A stretch of DNA of 64,000 nt from Makana argininalis_D (GCA_051307355.1 JBPPLQ010000001.1:124001-188000), one strand, 5' to 3'; counted from the first letter of the stretch, positions 1 through 9,473 are shown. Program-made: numbers and translations. Notes: generated from the letters alone by a model not told the origin.

Positions 1-104
1 AATTATTAATTTTAATTTTAGTTTTATTCAAAATTCATACCTTTTAAAAAAATTTAAATAGTTACTTTAATAATAATTTTTTAATTTATTTAAATTATTA
101 ATTT

Positions 105-1946
105 TTAATCATCTAAAAAACTTCTCAATATTTCTGATCTACTAGGGTGGCGTAATTTACGTAAAGCTTTTGCTTCTATTTGACGAATTCTTTCTCTTGT
201 AACTTCAAATTTTTTACCAACTTCTTCTAAAGTATGATCTGTATTCATATCTATTCCAAATCTCATACGTAAAACTTTAGCTTCCCTAACAGTAAGACCT
301 GACAAAATGTTATTTGTAGCATACTTTAAACTATCTGATGTAGCAGAATCTAATGGTAATTCAATATTATTGTCTTCAATAAAATCACCTAAATGTGAAT
401 CTTCATCATTTCCCATTTGTGTTTCCATAGAAATAGGTTCTTTAGCAATTTTTAAAACTTTTCTTATTTTATCTTCTGAAATCATCATTCTTTCAGATAA
501 TTCCTCAGGTGTTGGTTCTCTACCTAATTCTTGAATAATTTGTCTTGACGTTCTATTTAATTTATTTATAGTTTCAATCATATGAACTGGTATTCGTATT
601 GTACGCGCTTGATCAGCAATTGATCTTGTAATTGCTTGTCGTATCCACCATGTTGCATAAGTAGAAAATTTATAACCACGCTTATATTCAAATTTATCTA
701 CAGCTTTCATTAATCCTATATTACCTTCTTGAATCAGATCTAAAAATTGTAATCCTCTATTTATATATTTTTTAGCTATAGAAATAACAAGACGAAGATT
801 TGATTCAACCATTTCTCTTTTTGCTGTTATAATCTTTGTTTTACCTATAAAAATACGTCTATTTATATCTTTTAATTGTTTTATTGTTAGTTTTGTTTTT
901 TTTTCAATTTTTTTTAATTCAAATATATTAATATTTATATTTTTATGTATTTTTTTTAAATTAATTGACCAAGATTTATTAAAAGAAAGAGCATATTTAA
1001 ACCAATCTAAATGTTTATTATTATAATTATATATTTTAATAAAAAGTTTTTTTGGCATTTTACACTTATAAATACATAAATTCATTATTATACTTTCTTG
1101 TATTTTTATTTTATTCATAATCATACTAATATTATTTACAATAAAATCAAATTGTTTAGGCACTAATTTAAATTGTTTAAATATATTAGATAAATTTTTA
1201 ATCTCTATTGAAGATTTATAATGATCTCTTCCATATTTTTTTATTATACTTTTTGTTATTTTATTTTGTATACTTAATTCTATAAATTTTTTATTTGTTA
1301 TTTCAAAATTAATTTTATTAAAATGATTTATTTTTTCTTTGTTTTTATTATTATTTTCTTCTGTATCATTTAATAAATATTTTTCTGTTTTTGATAATTC
1401 ATTTTTAATATTATTAATACAAAATAATTCTTTAAAATTTTTATCAATTATATTTGATACAATATCAGTAAATTTTATTTTACCAGATTTAATTTGTTTA
1501 TATTTTTTTAATATATAAATTATAGTATTTGGATATTCAGATATAGATATTTTAACTTGATTGATTCCATCTTCTATTCTTTTAGCAATATTAATTTCTT
1601 GTTCACGATTTAATAAATCAACCGTTCCCATTTCTTTCATATACATTCTTATTGCATCATTAGTTTTATATATATCATAATCTGAATTTGAAATATATTT
1701 ATATGATTCTTTTAATATACTTTTATTATAATGATTTTTTTTATTTAAAATTATTTTATTTGAATGAATATCTTTTTCTATAATTTTTATTCCAATTTTA
1801 TTAATAATATTAATTATATTTTTTATATTATTATTTTTTTTAAAATAATCTTTAATATTGTGATTTATATGTGAAAAAGTTAAATAACCTTGTTGTTTAC
1901 CATGTTTAATAAGTAAATTGATTTTAAATTTTATTTTTTTATTCAT
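105..1946 (-). CDS. rpoD: RNA polymerase primary sigma factor RpoD (sigma-70)
   Basis: This is the housekeeping sigma factor that gives core RNA polymerase -10/-35 recognition. The predicted protein is 613 residues, the same length as E. coli RpoD. The N-terminal part (region 1.1, to about residue 95) and the non-conserved region (about 130-370) are K/N/I-rich and divergent. From about residue 380 the sequence is very conserved: region 2 with NLRLVISIAKKYINRGLQF and FSTYATWWIRQAITR, and region 4 with the helix-turn-helix ending in RLRH-type residues and the terminal FLDD. It is the last gene of the rpsU-dnaG-rpoD order. No other sigma gene is in the window, so it may serve most promoters, an inference. 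Confidence 0.98.
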   Translation of the reverse strand: MNKKIKFKINLLIKHGKQQGYLTFSHINHNIKDYFKKNNNIKNIINIINKIGIKIIEKDIHSNKIILNKKNHYNKSILKESYKYISNSDYDIYKTNDAIRMYMKEMGTVDLLNREQEINIAKRIEDGINQVKISISEYPNTIIYILKKYKQIKSGKIKFTDIVSNIIDKNFKELFCINNIKNELSKTEKYLLNDTEENNNKNKEKINHFNKINFEITNKKFIELSIQNKITKSIIKKYGRDHYKSSIEIKNLSNIFKQFKLVPKQFDFIVNNISMIMNKIKIQESIIMNLCIYKCKMPKKLFIKIYNYNNKHLDWFKYALSFNKSWSINLKKIHKNININIFELKKIEKKTKLTIKQLKDINRRIFIGKTKIITAKREMVESNLRLVISIAKKYINRGLQFLDLIQEGNIGLMKAVDKFEYKRGYKFSTYATWWIRQAITRSIADQARTIRIPVHMIETINKLNRTSRQIIQELGREPTPEELSERMMISEDKIRKVLKIAKEPISMETQMGNDEDSHLGDFIEDNNIELPLDSATSDSLKYATNNILSGLTVREAKVLRMRFGIDMNTDHTLEEVGKKFEVTRERIRQIEAKALRKLRHPSRSEILRSFLDD

Positions 1947-2012
1947 AATATCATATCCAATTTATTTAAATAAATTTTATTAATTACAAATTATATTTTT
2001 AATATTAAATTT

Positions 2013-3755
2013 TTAAAATTTTATTAAAGATTTATTTAAATACCATATTTTTTTTTTTTCTTTAGAAGTTAAAATATTATTTCTTCCTTTATTAATTAAA
2101 AATTCTAATTTTTCTTTTATTATTGAATTATATAGATTAGATAAAGCATCTAAAAAAGTTATTTTAATCATTTCATCAGTGATCATATGATTCCAAATTG
2201 CTAATTTTTTAAGATATAAGTAAAATTTACTATAACGATAATTTTCTAATAATTGTCCTGTATTTATTTTAGGTAATAAATTACATATTTTAACTATTTC
2301 TATAAATAATTTTATACCTGGTTTATTATATTTTTCAATTGTATTTAATTTTAAAACATTAAAAGAAAGTTTAGGATATTGAATAATTAAACCTAATAAA
2401 GTTTTTAAAATATTTTTTTTAATATTGTGATTATAAATATAATGATTTTTATTTTTCTTTATTTTTATTAATTGAATTAATTTAAAATCATCAATAATTC
2501 CAGTTTTTTTTCCTAATTCTTTTCTTAAAAATAAACGTAATATTGGACATGGAATTTGATTAATTAAATTTAAAGATAATTTAACAAATTTTGTTTTACC
2601 TTCATAAGTATTTAAATCTGATTTTATTAATAAAATTTCAAATAAAAATTTTGATAAAGGTATAGAATTAAAAATTCTATTTTCAAATTCTTTTTTACCT
2701 ATTTTTCTAATTAACGAATCTGGATCTTCTCCATATGGAATAAACATAAAACTTATTTTACGATTATCATATAAATATGATAAAGATTTTTTAAGAAATT
2801 TCCAAGCAGCTATTTTTCCTGCAGTATCACCATCATAACAACATATTATATGATCTGTTAATCTATATAATAATTTAATATTATCTTTATTTGTATAAGT
2901 ACCTAAAGATGATACTGAATATAATATTCCAAATTGAGTTAATGTTAAAACATCCATATAACCTTCAACTATTAATATCATAGGAAAGTTATATTTATTT
3001 TTTTTAATTTCATACAAACCATATAATTGATTACTTTTATTAAAAATTTCTGTTTCAGGTGAATTTAAATATTTTGGACTATAATTATTTAATGATCTTG
3101 CTCCAAAACCTACTACAAAACCTTTATTATTTCTAATTGGAAACATAATTCTTTCTCTAAACATATCATATAATAAACCTTTTTTATTTTTAAATAATAA
3201 TCCTGTTTTTTTTATAATTTCAATTGGTAATCTATATTTTTTAAAAAAATTAATGATATTATTACCTGGAGGTGAAAATCCTATAGAAAAAGAATTTAAT
3301 ACAGAAGAATTAATTCCTCTATATTTGAGATATTTATTTGCTTTTATAAATTTTTTTGTAATTAATAATTTATTGTAAAATTTATTTATTTCATTCATTA
3401 ATTTATATAAAATATTTTTAATTAAAATTTCTTTTTTGTAATGATTATCAATATTTTCATAAATAATTTCCATATTTTGATATAATGCAAGCTCTTCTAT
3501 TGAATCAATAAATTCTATTTTTTCAAAATTCATTAAAAAATCTATTACATTTCCATGTGATCCGCAACCAAAACAATGATAAAATTGTTTTTCATTATTT
3601 ACAAAAAAAGAAGGATTATTTTCATTATGAAAAGGACAAATAGCTTTTAAATATTTACCTTTTTTTTTTAAATTAATTTTAGATCCTATAATATCAACAA
3701 TATTTGTTAGATTTAATAATTTGTTTATAAAAATTTTATTAATTTTATAAGACAT
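2013..3755 (-). CDS. dnaG: DNA primase DnaG
   Basis: DnaG synthesises RNA primers at the replication fork and is recruited by DnaB. It has 580 residues against 581 in E. coli. The CHC2 zinc ribbon is intact with C40, H43, C61 and C64 at E. coli positions, followed by a TOPRIM core (VEGYMDVL near residue 265 and CYDGDTAGKIAAWK near 310). The C-terminal DnaB-interaction domain is recognisable only by length and is highly divergent. It lies between rpsU and rpoD, separated from rpsU by an attenuator-like hairpin, as in the enterobacterial macromolecular synthesis operon. Confidence 0.97.
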   Translation of the reverse strand: MSYKINKIFINKLLNLTNIVDIIGSKINLKKKGKYLKAICPFHNENNPSFFVNNEKQFYHCFGCGSHGNVIDFLMNFEKIEFIDSIEELALYQNMEIIYENIDNHYKKEILIKNILYKLMNEINKFYNKLLITKKFIKANKYLKYRGINSSVLNSFSIGFSPPGNNIINFFKKYRLPIEIIKKTGLLFKNKKGLLYDMFRERIMFPIRNNKGFVVGFGARSLNNYSPKYLNSPETEIFNKSNQLYGLYEIKKNKYNFPMILIVEGYMDVLTLTQFGILYSVSSLGTYTNKDNIKLLYRLTDHIICCYDGDTAGKIAAWKFLKKSLSYLYDNRKISFMFIPYGEDPDSLIRKIGKKEFENRIFNSIPLSKFLFEILLIKSDLNTYEGKTKFVKLSLNLINQIPCPILRLFLRKELGKKTGIIDDFKLIQLIKIKKNKNHYIYNHNIKKNILKTLLGLIIQYPKLSFNVLKLNTIEKYNKPGIKLFIEIVKICNLLPKINTGQLLENYRYSKFYLYLKKLAIWNHMITDEMIKITFLDALSNLYNSIIKEKLEFLINKGRNNILTSKEKKKIWYLNKSLIKF

Positions 3756-3802
3756 TTTTTTAAAATAATAATTAATTTTAATGTTAAAATAAAAAATATT
3801 TA

Positions 3803-3852
3803 AAAACTAGTATTTATTTTAAAAAATAATTATTATTACTAATACTAGTTTT
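3803..3852 (-). terminator. Hairpin between rpsU and dnaG, probable partial terminator
   Basis: Two perfect 12-bp arms (3803-3814 and 3841-3852) carry ACTAGT in otherwise pure A/T DNA, with a 26-nt loop. On the minus strand the stem is followed by a T-rich run. It sits in the 118-bp gap between rpsU and dnaG, where E. coli has the partial terminator that sets rpsU expression above dnaG. Position and strand fit that role; function is inferred. Confidence 0.55.
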
Positions 3853-3873
3853 AAATATATTATATATTATTTT

Positions 3874-4089
3874 TTAATATAAACGTTTTTTTCTTAAATT
3901 ATTTCTTGATATTTTTTTCATATGACGTTTAATAGCAGAAGATTTGGCTCTTTTTCTTTCAGTAGTGGGTTTTTCATAAAATTCTCTTTTACGAAATTCA
4001 GATATTATGCCTGCTTTTTCACAAGAACGTTTAAATCTTCTTAATGCTAATTCAAATGGTTCATTTTCATAAATCATAATTGATGGCAT
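3874..4089 (-). CDS. rpsU: 30S ribosomal protein S21
   Basis: S21 binds the 30S platform near the anti-Shine-Dalgarno region and helps initiation. The 71-residue product matches the family length exactly. It begins MPSIMIYENEPFELALRRFK, close to E. coli S21, and ends in the expected basic tail with KRLY. A good ribosome-binding site (AAGGAAAT in minus-strand sense) precedes the ATG. It is the first gene of the rpsU-dnaG-rpoD operon and is divergent from tsaD. Confidence 0.98.
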   Translation of the reverse strand: MPSIMIYENEPFELALRRFKRSCEKAGIISEFRKREFYEKPTTERKRAKSSAIKRHMKKISRNNLRKKRLY

Positions 4090-4137
4090 TTATAATTTCC
4101 TTAATTTATTATTTATTTAATTTTTTAAAATAAATAC

Positions 4138-4171
4138 AATTTAATTATATATAATATATTATAATTAAATT
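4138..4171. repeat. 12-bp inverted repeat between rpsU and tsaD
   Basis: Perfect 12-bp arms (4138-4149 and 4160-4171) flank a 10-nt loop within the divergent promoter interval of rpsU and tsaD. All bases are A or T, so chance is a real alternative in DNA of this composition. Confidence 0.4.
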
Positions 4172-4212
4172 TTTTAATTATATAAAGTTAACACAACATG
4201 GTATTTTAAAAA

Positions 4213-5238
4213 ATGATAATATTAGGCATTGAAACATCATTTGACGAAACATGTGTATCTTTATATGATACACAAAAAGGTTTAATTGATAATATTCAAT
4301 ATAGTCAAAAAATACATAATTATTATGGAGGAGTTGTTCCAGAATTAGCTTCAAGATATCATATATTAAAATTAAAAAAAATAATAACAGAATTGTTTTT
4401 AAAATCTTTACTAAAATACAATGATATAAATTGTATAGCATATACTGCAGGACCTGGACTTATTGGTTCTTTAATGATTGGAGCTGTTGTAGGAAAGTCA
4501 TTGGCTTATACATTAAAAATACCTTCTATTGCAATAAATCATATTGAAGGGCATTTATTATCTCCAATGATTGGAAAAAATAAACCTACATTTCCTTTTA
4601 TTGCTTTAATAGTTTCAGGTGGTCATACTCAATTAATTTTAGCAAAAGGTATAGGATTATATAAAATTTTAGGAGATTGTATAGATGATGCAGCAGGAGA
4701 AGCTTTTGATAAAATAGCTAAACTTCTTGGATTAGATTATCCAGGGGGTAAAATGTTAGAAAAGTTAGCAAAATTCGGTACATCAGGAAATTATTTTTTT
4801 CCACGACCAATGTTAAAAACACCTGGATTAGAATTTAGTTTTTCTGGTTTAAAAACACATGTTACTAAAATTATCAATAACAAAAATTGTAATGAACAAA
4901 AAAAAGCTGATATAGCTTTAGCATTTGAAGATGCTATAATAGATACATTAGTATTAAAATCTCAAAGAGCTCTTAATATCACAGGATATAATAAACTTAT
5001 TATTGCAGGAGGTGTGAGTTCTAATAAATCATTACGTCTTAAAATGCAAAAAATGGTAGATAAAATAAATTGTAAATTAGTATATGCAAAAAAAGAATTT
5101 TGTACTGATAATTCAGTTATGATAGCATATGCAGGTATTTTTAGATTTAATTATAATATTAATGATAATTTATCTATTTTGGTAAAACCTAAATGGTCTA
5201 TAGAAGAAACAAATTTAGTACAAGATATTCATAAATAA
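4213..5238 (+). CDS. tsaD: tRNA N6-threonylcarbamoyladenosine transferase TsaD
   Basis: TsaD transfers the threonylcarbamoyl group from threonylcarbamoyl-AMP to A37 of ANN-decoding tRNAs, working with TsaB (also here, 12.2 kb) and TsaE. The 341-residue protein (E. coli 337) shows the ASKHA/Kae1 fold: IETSFDETC near the N-terminus, the metal-binding HIEGH motif with H110 and H114, the SGGHTQL loop, FSFSGLKT and the GGVSSN phosphate loop. It is divergent from rpsU, as in enterobacteria. No tsaC or tsaE homologue is in the window. Confidence 0.97.
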   Translation: MIILGIETSFDETCVSLYDTQKGLIDNIQYSQKIHNYYGGVVPELASRYHILKLKKIITELFLKSLLKYNDINCIAYTAGPGLIGSLMIGAVVGKSLAYTLKIPSIAINHIEGHLLSPMIGKNKPTFPFIALIVSGGHTQLILAKGIGLYKILGDCIDDAAGEAFDKIAKLLGLDYPGGKMLEKLAKFGTSGNYFFPRPMLKTPGLEFSFSGLKTHVTKIINNKNCNEQKKADIALAFEDAIIDTLVLKSQRALNITGYNKLIIAGGVSSNKSLRLKMQKMVDKINCKLVYAKKEFCTDNSVMIAYAGIFRFNYNINDNLSILVKPKWSIEETNLVQDIHK

Positions 5239-5299
5239 ATTAAATTTAAGTAAAAAATAAACTATAATATAATAAATATATAAATTCAATATTTAAAAA

Positions 5300-5341
5300 T
5301 TTAAAATAAATTTTAAATAAATTAATAAAATTTATTTTAAA
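5300..5341. repeat. 15-bp A/T-only inverted repeat between tsaD and dnaB
   Basis: Perfect 15-bp arms (5300-5314 and 5327-5341) with a 12-nt loop lie in the 179-bp gap between tsaD and dnaB. It could terminate tsaD transcripts, but there is no distinct T-tract and no GC base in the stem. Confidence 0.4.
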
Positions 5342-5417
5342 TAAATAATTAAGTTTAATTATTTATTACATTTTTATATATTTAAATTATTAATGTTAAT
5401 AGGTAAACATAATTTAT

Positions 5418-6806
5418 ATGTTAAAAACAAAAAAATACCAAAAATCAAATTTATTTGAATTAAATAAATCAGTTATTAAAAAACCACCTTATTCATTAGA
5501 AGCAGAACAATCCGTTCTTGGTGGATTAATGCTTGATAATAATAAATGGGAAAATGTATCTGATATTTTAATTAGTAATGATTTTTTTATTTATGCACAT
5601 CGTTTAATTTTTAATGAAATGCAATTTTTATTAGAATTAAAAAAACCAATTGATTTAATTACTATATCTGAATCTTTAGAACAAAAAAAAAAATTAGATA
5701 TTTCTGGTGGTTTTACTTATTTAGCTGATTTATCACAAAACACACCTAGTATATCAAATATAGATGCTTATGCTAATATTGTTAGGGAAAAAGCAATAAT
5801 TAGAGAAATGATAACAGTTGCAAAAGAAATAGCTGATATTGGTTATAATACAAAAGGTAGAAGTAGTGATGATTTACTAGATATAGCTGAATCTTTAGTA
5901 TTTCAAATATCAGAAAAAAGAATTAATAATTATATAGGGCCCAAAAAAATTGAAAATATTTTAGAAAATATAGTAAATAAAATAGAATTCTTATATAAAA
6001 ATCCAAAAAATAATATTACTGGTGTTTCAAGTGGATATAGAGATTTAGATAATAAAACTTATGGATTTCAAAAATCTGATTTAATTATAATAGCTGCTAG
6101 ACCTTCTATGGGAAAAACAACTTTTGCAATGAATATTTGTGAAAACGCTTCAATTAAAGAAAATAAACCAGTATTAATATTTAGTTTAGAAATGACAGTA
6201 GAGCAAATAATGATAAGAATGTTATCATCAATGTCAAGAGTAGATCAAACTCGTATACGAACAGGAATATTAAATGATAACGATTGGTCAAAAATATCTA
6301 ACACTATAAAAATTTTATTAAAAAAAAAAAATATTTATATTGACGATTCATCAGAATTAACACCAATTTCATTAAGATCAAGAGCTAGAAGAATTTTTAA
6401 AGAAAACAAAGGTTTAAGTATGATTATGATTGATTATCTTCAATTAATGAGAGTTCCGTCATTATCAGATAATCGTACTATTGAAATAGCAGAAATTTCT
6501 CGATCTTTAAAATCTTTAGCTAAAGAATTAAAAATACCTGTAATAGCAATATCACAATTAAATAGAAGTTTAGAACAAAGATCAGATAAAAGACCTATTA
6601 ATTCTGATTTACGTGAATCAGGTTCTATTGAACAAGATGCAGATTTAGTTATTTTTATTTATAGAGATGAAATATATAATGAAAACAGTAATATGAAAGG
6701 AGTAGCAGAAATAATTTTAGGTAAACAACGTAATGGACCTATAGGTAAAATTAGACTTAATTTTAATGGAAAAATATCAAGATTTGATAATTATAAAATA
6801 TATTAA
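5418..6806 (+). CDS. dnaB: Replicative DNA helicase DnaB
   Basis: DnaB is the hexameric 5'-3' helicase of the replisome. The 462-residue protein (E. coli 471) has the N-terminal primase-interaction domain (about 20-130), a linker, and a RecA-like ATPase domain with Walker A ARPSMGKT at 227-234, the Walker B stretch MIMIDYLQLM and the DnaB-family LRESGSIEQDADLV segment. It stands alone, downstream of tsaD. No loader gene (dnaC/dnaT) is visible in the window. Confidence 0.98.
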   Translation: MLKTKKYQKSNLFELNKSVIKKPPYSLEAEQSVLGGLMLDNNKWENVSDILISNDFFIYAHRLIFNEMQFLLELKKPIDLITISESLEQKKKLDISGGFTYLADLSQNTPSISNIDAYANIVREKAIIREMITVAKEIADIGYNTKGRSSDDLLDIAESLVFQISEKRINNYIGPKKIENILENIVNKIEFLYKNPKNNITGVSSGYRDLDNKTYGFQKSDLIIIAARPSMGKTTFAMNICENASIKENKPVLIFSLEMTVEQIMIRMLSSMSRVDQTRIRTGILNDNDWSKISNTIKILLKKKNIYIDDSSELTPISLRSRARRIFKENKGLSMIMIDYLQLMRVPSLSDNRTIEIAEISRSLKSLAKELKIPVIAISQLNRSLEQRSDKRPINSDLRESGSIEQDADLVIFIYRDEIYNENSNMKGVAEIILGKQRNGPIGKIRLNFNGKISRFDNYKIY

Positions 6807-6871
6807 TTTATTAATAAAAGATTTTAATAAATAATTTATTTAATTTTATTTAAAATAAATTTTAGAAAAAT

Positions 6872-6900
6872 TTGACATTTAAAAAAAAAAAAAATATAAT
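6872..6900 (+). promoter_or_regulatory. Perfect consensus sigma-70 promoter of tRNA-Asn
   Basis: TTGACA at 6872-6877 and TATAAT at 6895-6900 are separated by exactly 17 bp, a perfect consensus sigma-70 promoter. The tRNA-Asn gene starts 10 bp after the -10 box, so transcription would begin at or within about 3 nt of the mature 5' end. Confidence 0.85.
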
Positions 6901-6909
6901 TAATTAAAA

Positions 6910-6982
6910 TCCTCTGTAGTTCAGTAGGTAGAACGGCGGACTGTTAATCCGTATGTCACTGGTTCGAATCCAGTCAGAGGAG
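6910..6982 (+). tRNA. tRNA-Asn (GTT)
   Basis: The 73-nt cloverleaf has acceptor TCCTCTG paired with CAGAGGA and discriminator G, anticodon loop CTGTTAA with anticodon GTT, and T-loop TTCGAAT. It is nearly identical to E. coli tRNA-Asn. CCA is not encoded. It sits between dnaB and rne and has its own consensus promoter. Confidence 0.98.
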
Positions 6983-7048
6983 AAACTTTAAATATAAATC
7001 AATTTATGTATTAAATATTTATTTATAAAAAATTAAAAAATATTTATT

Positions 7049-8308
7049 TCAAACAATAAACTTATTGCGTTGTATGCCGTAACCACCACATTTTTTACAT
7101 GTTTGATATTTAAATATATTTATAGATTTATTTAATTTCTGACGAGATAATTCTAATATATAAAAATTTGAAATTTTGCTAAAATTTATTTTAGCATTGT
7201 CATTTTTAAATAATTTTTTAAAAAAATTTTCTAGTATATTTTTATTTTTATAATTTTTCATATTTATAAAATCAATAATAATCAAACCGTTAATATCACG
7301 AAATTTAATTTGTCTAAAAATTTCATATGAAGCCTCTATGTTAGTATTAAAAGAAGTTTCTTCAATTCCTAAACCTTTTTTAGATTTAAAAGAATTTATA
7401 TCAATAGATGTTAAAGATTCATTATTATCAATAATAATTGAACCACCTGATGGTAATTTAATTTTTCTTTTAAAAATTGATTCTATTTGATTGTCAATTT
7501 GATAATAATGAAAAATATGTTTTTTATTTTTATAAAATTTAATATTGTTTTTATTAACTTTTTTTTTAAAAAATAAAGAATTACTTTTTAAAAAATTTAA
7601 TAATTTATTATTATCTAATATAACTTCTTTTATATCATACTTTAAATAATTACGAAAATAATTATTAATTATATTTTTTTCTTTATAAATTAAACATGGT
7701 GCTTTAACATTATTATAAATATTTTTTATTGATTTCCAATTTTTTGTTATTAAAGATAAATCGTATTTCAAATCAATAGATGATATTCCTATCCCTGATG
7801 TTCTAACTATAAGTCCCATATTATTAGGTAAATTAATATTAGAAATTTTTGATTTTATTTTATCTCTCTCTTTTCTTTCTATCTTTCGTGAAATTCCTAT
7901 TATTTTAGGATTATTAGGCATTAATACTAAATAATTTCCACATAAAGTAATAAAAGTAGTTAATTTTGCACATTTATTTTCATGTTCTTCTTTATATATT
8001 TGTACTATTATTTCTTTACCTTTATAAATATTATTTTTTATATAAATATCATTATTTAAATTATATTTTTTATTACAATATTTACTATAAATTTTTTTAT
8101 TTTGTAAAAAACCATGGCGTTTTTCACCATAATCAACGAATACTGCATTTAAACTAGGTTCAATTTTAGATATTATACCTTTATATATATTATTTTTATT
8201 ATGTTCTTTATTTTTAATATAAACATCTAACTCACAAATATGTTGACCATCTATGATAGCAATAATTATTTCTTTGTTTTTAGTTTTACTAATTAACATT
8301 TTTATCAT
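7049..8308 (-). CDS. rne: Ribonuclease E, catalytic large domain only
   Basis: RNase E is the single-strand endonuclease that starts mRNA decay and processes rRNA and tRNA. The sequence follows RNase E rather than RNase G: MIKMLI at the start (E. coli MKRMLI), NIYKGIISKIEPSLNAVFVD in the S1 domain, FVDYGEKRHGF, YLVLMPNNP, and the DNase I-like site with TSIDINS and IIIDFINM carrying the metal-binding aspartates. It ends a few residues after the zinc-link CKKC, so the small dimerisation domain and the whole C-terminal degradosome scaffold are absent. An alternative ATG lies five codons upstream (8323). It is divergent from rluC as in E. coli, which supports rne. Confidence 0.88.
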   Translation of the reverse strand: MIKMLISKTKNKEIIIAIIDGQHICELDVYIKNKEHNKNNIYKGIISKIEPSLNAVFVDYGEKRHGFLQNKKIYSKYCNKKYNLNNDIYIKNNIYKGKEIIVQIYKEEHENKCAKLTTFITLCGNYLVLMPNNPKIIGISRKIERKERDKIKSKISNINLPNNMGLIVRTSGIGISSIDLKYDLSLITKNWKSIKNIYNNVKAPCLIYKEKNIINNYFRNYLKYDIKEVILDNNKLLNFLKSNSLFFKKKVNKNNIKFYKNKKHIFHYYQIDNQIESIFKRKIKLPSGGSIIIDNNESLTSIDINSFKSKKGLGIEETSFNTNIEASYEIFRQIKFRDINGLIIIDFINMKNYKNKNILENFFKKLFKNDNAKINFSKISNFYILELSRQKLNKSINIFKYQTCKKCGGYGIQRNKFIV

Positions 8309-8439
8309 TATTAAATGACTCATTATATTAATTTAAATTAAAATTAATAATTAAATTAAAAATATATTTTATTTATTTAAAAATTTAATATTTAATTTAA
8401 ATTATAATTAATGTTGTAAAAAATTAAAATAATTTATTT

Positions 8440-8505
8440 TTAAATTTAAACATTATTAAATAATTAAATTATATAATTTAATTATTTAATAATGTTTAAA
8501 TTTAA
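8440..8505. repeat. Perfect 66-bp palindrome between rne and rluC
   Basis: Two 33-bp arms meet without a loop at 8472/8473, and every base pairs. It occupies the divergent interval between rne and rluC. The only G/C bases are the pair at 8451/8494. In E. coli this interval encodes the long rne leader whose hairpins mediate RNase E autoregulation. Here the element could form either a cruciform or an RNA hairpin near the rluC start; function unknown. Confidence 0.9.
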
Positions 8506-8519
8506 GAGTTGTAATAAAA

Positions 8520-9473
8520 ATGAAGTTAGATAATACAAAAAATAGATTAATTAGTGTTTCATATGAAAGATCTAATCAAAGAATAGATAACTTTTTAATT
8601 AATAAGATTAAAAAAATATCTAAGAAATTATTATATTTTTATATTCGTAAAGGTGTTATTCTTGTTAATAATAAAAAAGTAAATCAAAAATATAAAATAA
8701 ATTTTAATGATATAATACATATTCCAAAAATAATTTTTAGAAAAAAAAATAAAAAAAAAATTATTAATAAAAATAAAATTAATTTATTAGAACAATCAAT
8801 AATTTACGAAGATAATTATCTTATTATTATTAATAAACCTTCTAAAATTTCAGTACACGGATGTATAAATTCAAATTTAGGTATTATTGAATATTTTAGA
8901 ATTTTACGTCCTAAATCAAATTTTTTAGAATTAGTACATAGATTAGATAAAGAAACATCAGGAGTATTAATTTTAGCAAAAAAAAAATCAGTTCTATGTA
9001 ATTTAAATAATCAATTAAAATATAAAAAAATAAAAAAAGAGTATTTAACTTTAGTTAAAGGTTATTGGAACAAAAAAATAAAATATATATCACAACCTTT
9101 ATTAAAAAAAAAAAAATTAAATAATAAACACATAGTCAAAATTAATAATTCAGGAAAAAAATCTAAAACAATATTTGATATTAAAGAAAGATTTAAAATA
9201 GCTACTTTGTTAAAAGTAATACCAATAACTGGAAGAACTCATCAAATTAGAGTTCATGCTCTTTTTGCAGGACATCCTATAGCATTTGATAATAGATATG
9301 GTGATAAAAATTTTGACAAAAAATTAAAATTTTGTGGTCTTAATAGTTTATTTTTACATTCAAAATCAATCATTTTTTATCATCCTATTAATAATAAAAT
9401 TATAAATATCAAGGCTGAATTAAATTCAAAAATGAAAAAATGTATAATATATTTACGTTCAATTAATAATTAA
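8520..9473 (+). CDS. rluC: 23S rRNA pseudouridine synthase RluC
   Basis: RluC makes pseudouridines in domain V of 23S rRNA (955, 2504 and 2580 in E. coli). The 317-residue protein (E. coli 319) has an N-terminal S4 RNA-binding domain (about 15-80) and the RluA-type catalytic core with HRLDKETSG carrying the catalytic Asp, then GRTHQIRVH and FLHSKSI. Its position divergent from rne matches enterobacteria, which favours RluC over RluD. A tandem repeat starts at its stop codon. Confidence 0.93.
   Translation: MKLDNTKNRLISVSYERSNQRIDNFLINKIKKISKKLLYFYIRKGVILVNNKKVNQKYKINFNDIIHIPKIIFRKKNKKKIINKNKINLLEQSIIYEDNYLIIINKPSKISVHGCINSNLGIIEYFRILRPKSNFLELVHRLDKETSGVLILAKKKSVLCNLNNQLKYKKIKKEYLTLVKGYWNKKIKYISQPLLKKKKLNNKHIVKINNSGKKSKTIFDIKERFKIATLLKVIPITGRTHQIRVHALFAGHPIAFDNRYGDKNFDKKLKFCGLNSLFLHSKSIIFYHPINNKIINIKAELNSKMKKCIIYLRSINN

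Noticed and set aside
1..104. Possible gene end at the left edge
   Set aside because: Only A/T-rich sequence with no recognisable protein segment is visible.
7049..8308. Annotating the ribonuclease as RNase G because of its length
   Set aside because: The N-terminus, internal segments and divergence from rluC match RNase E; the short length comes from loss of the C-terminal part.
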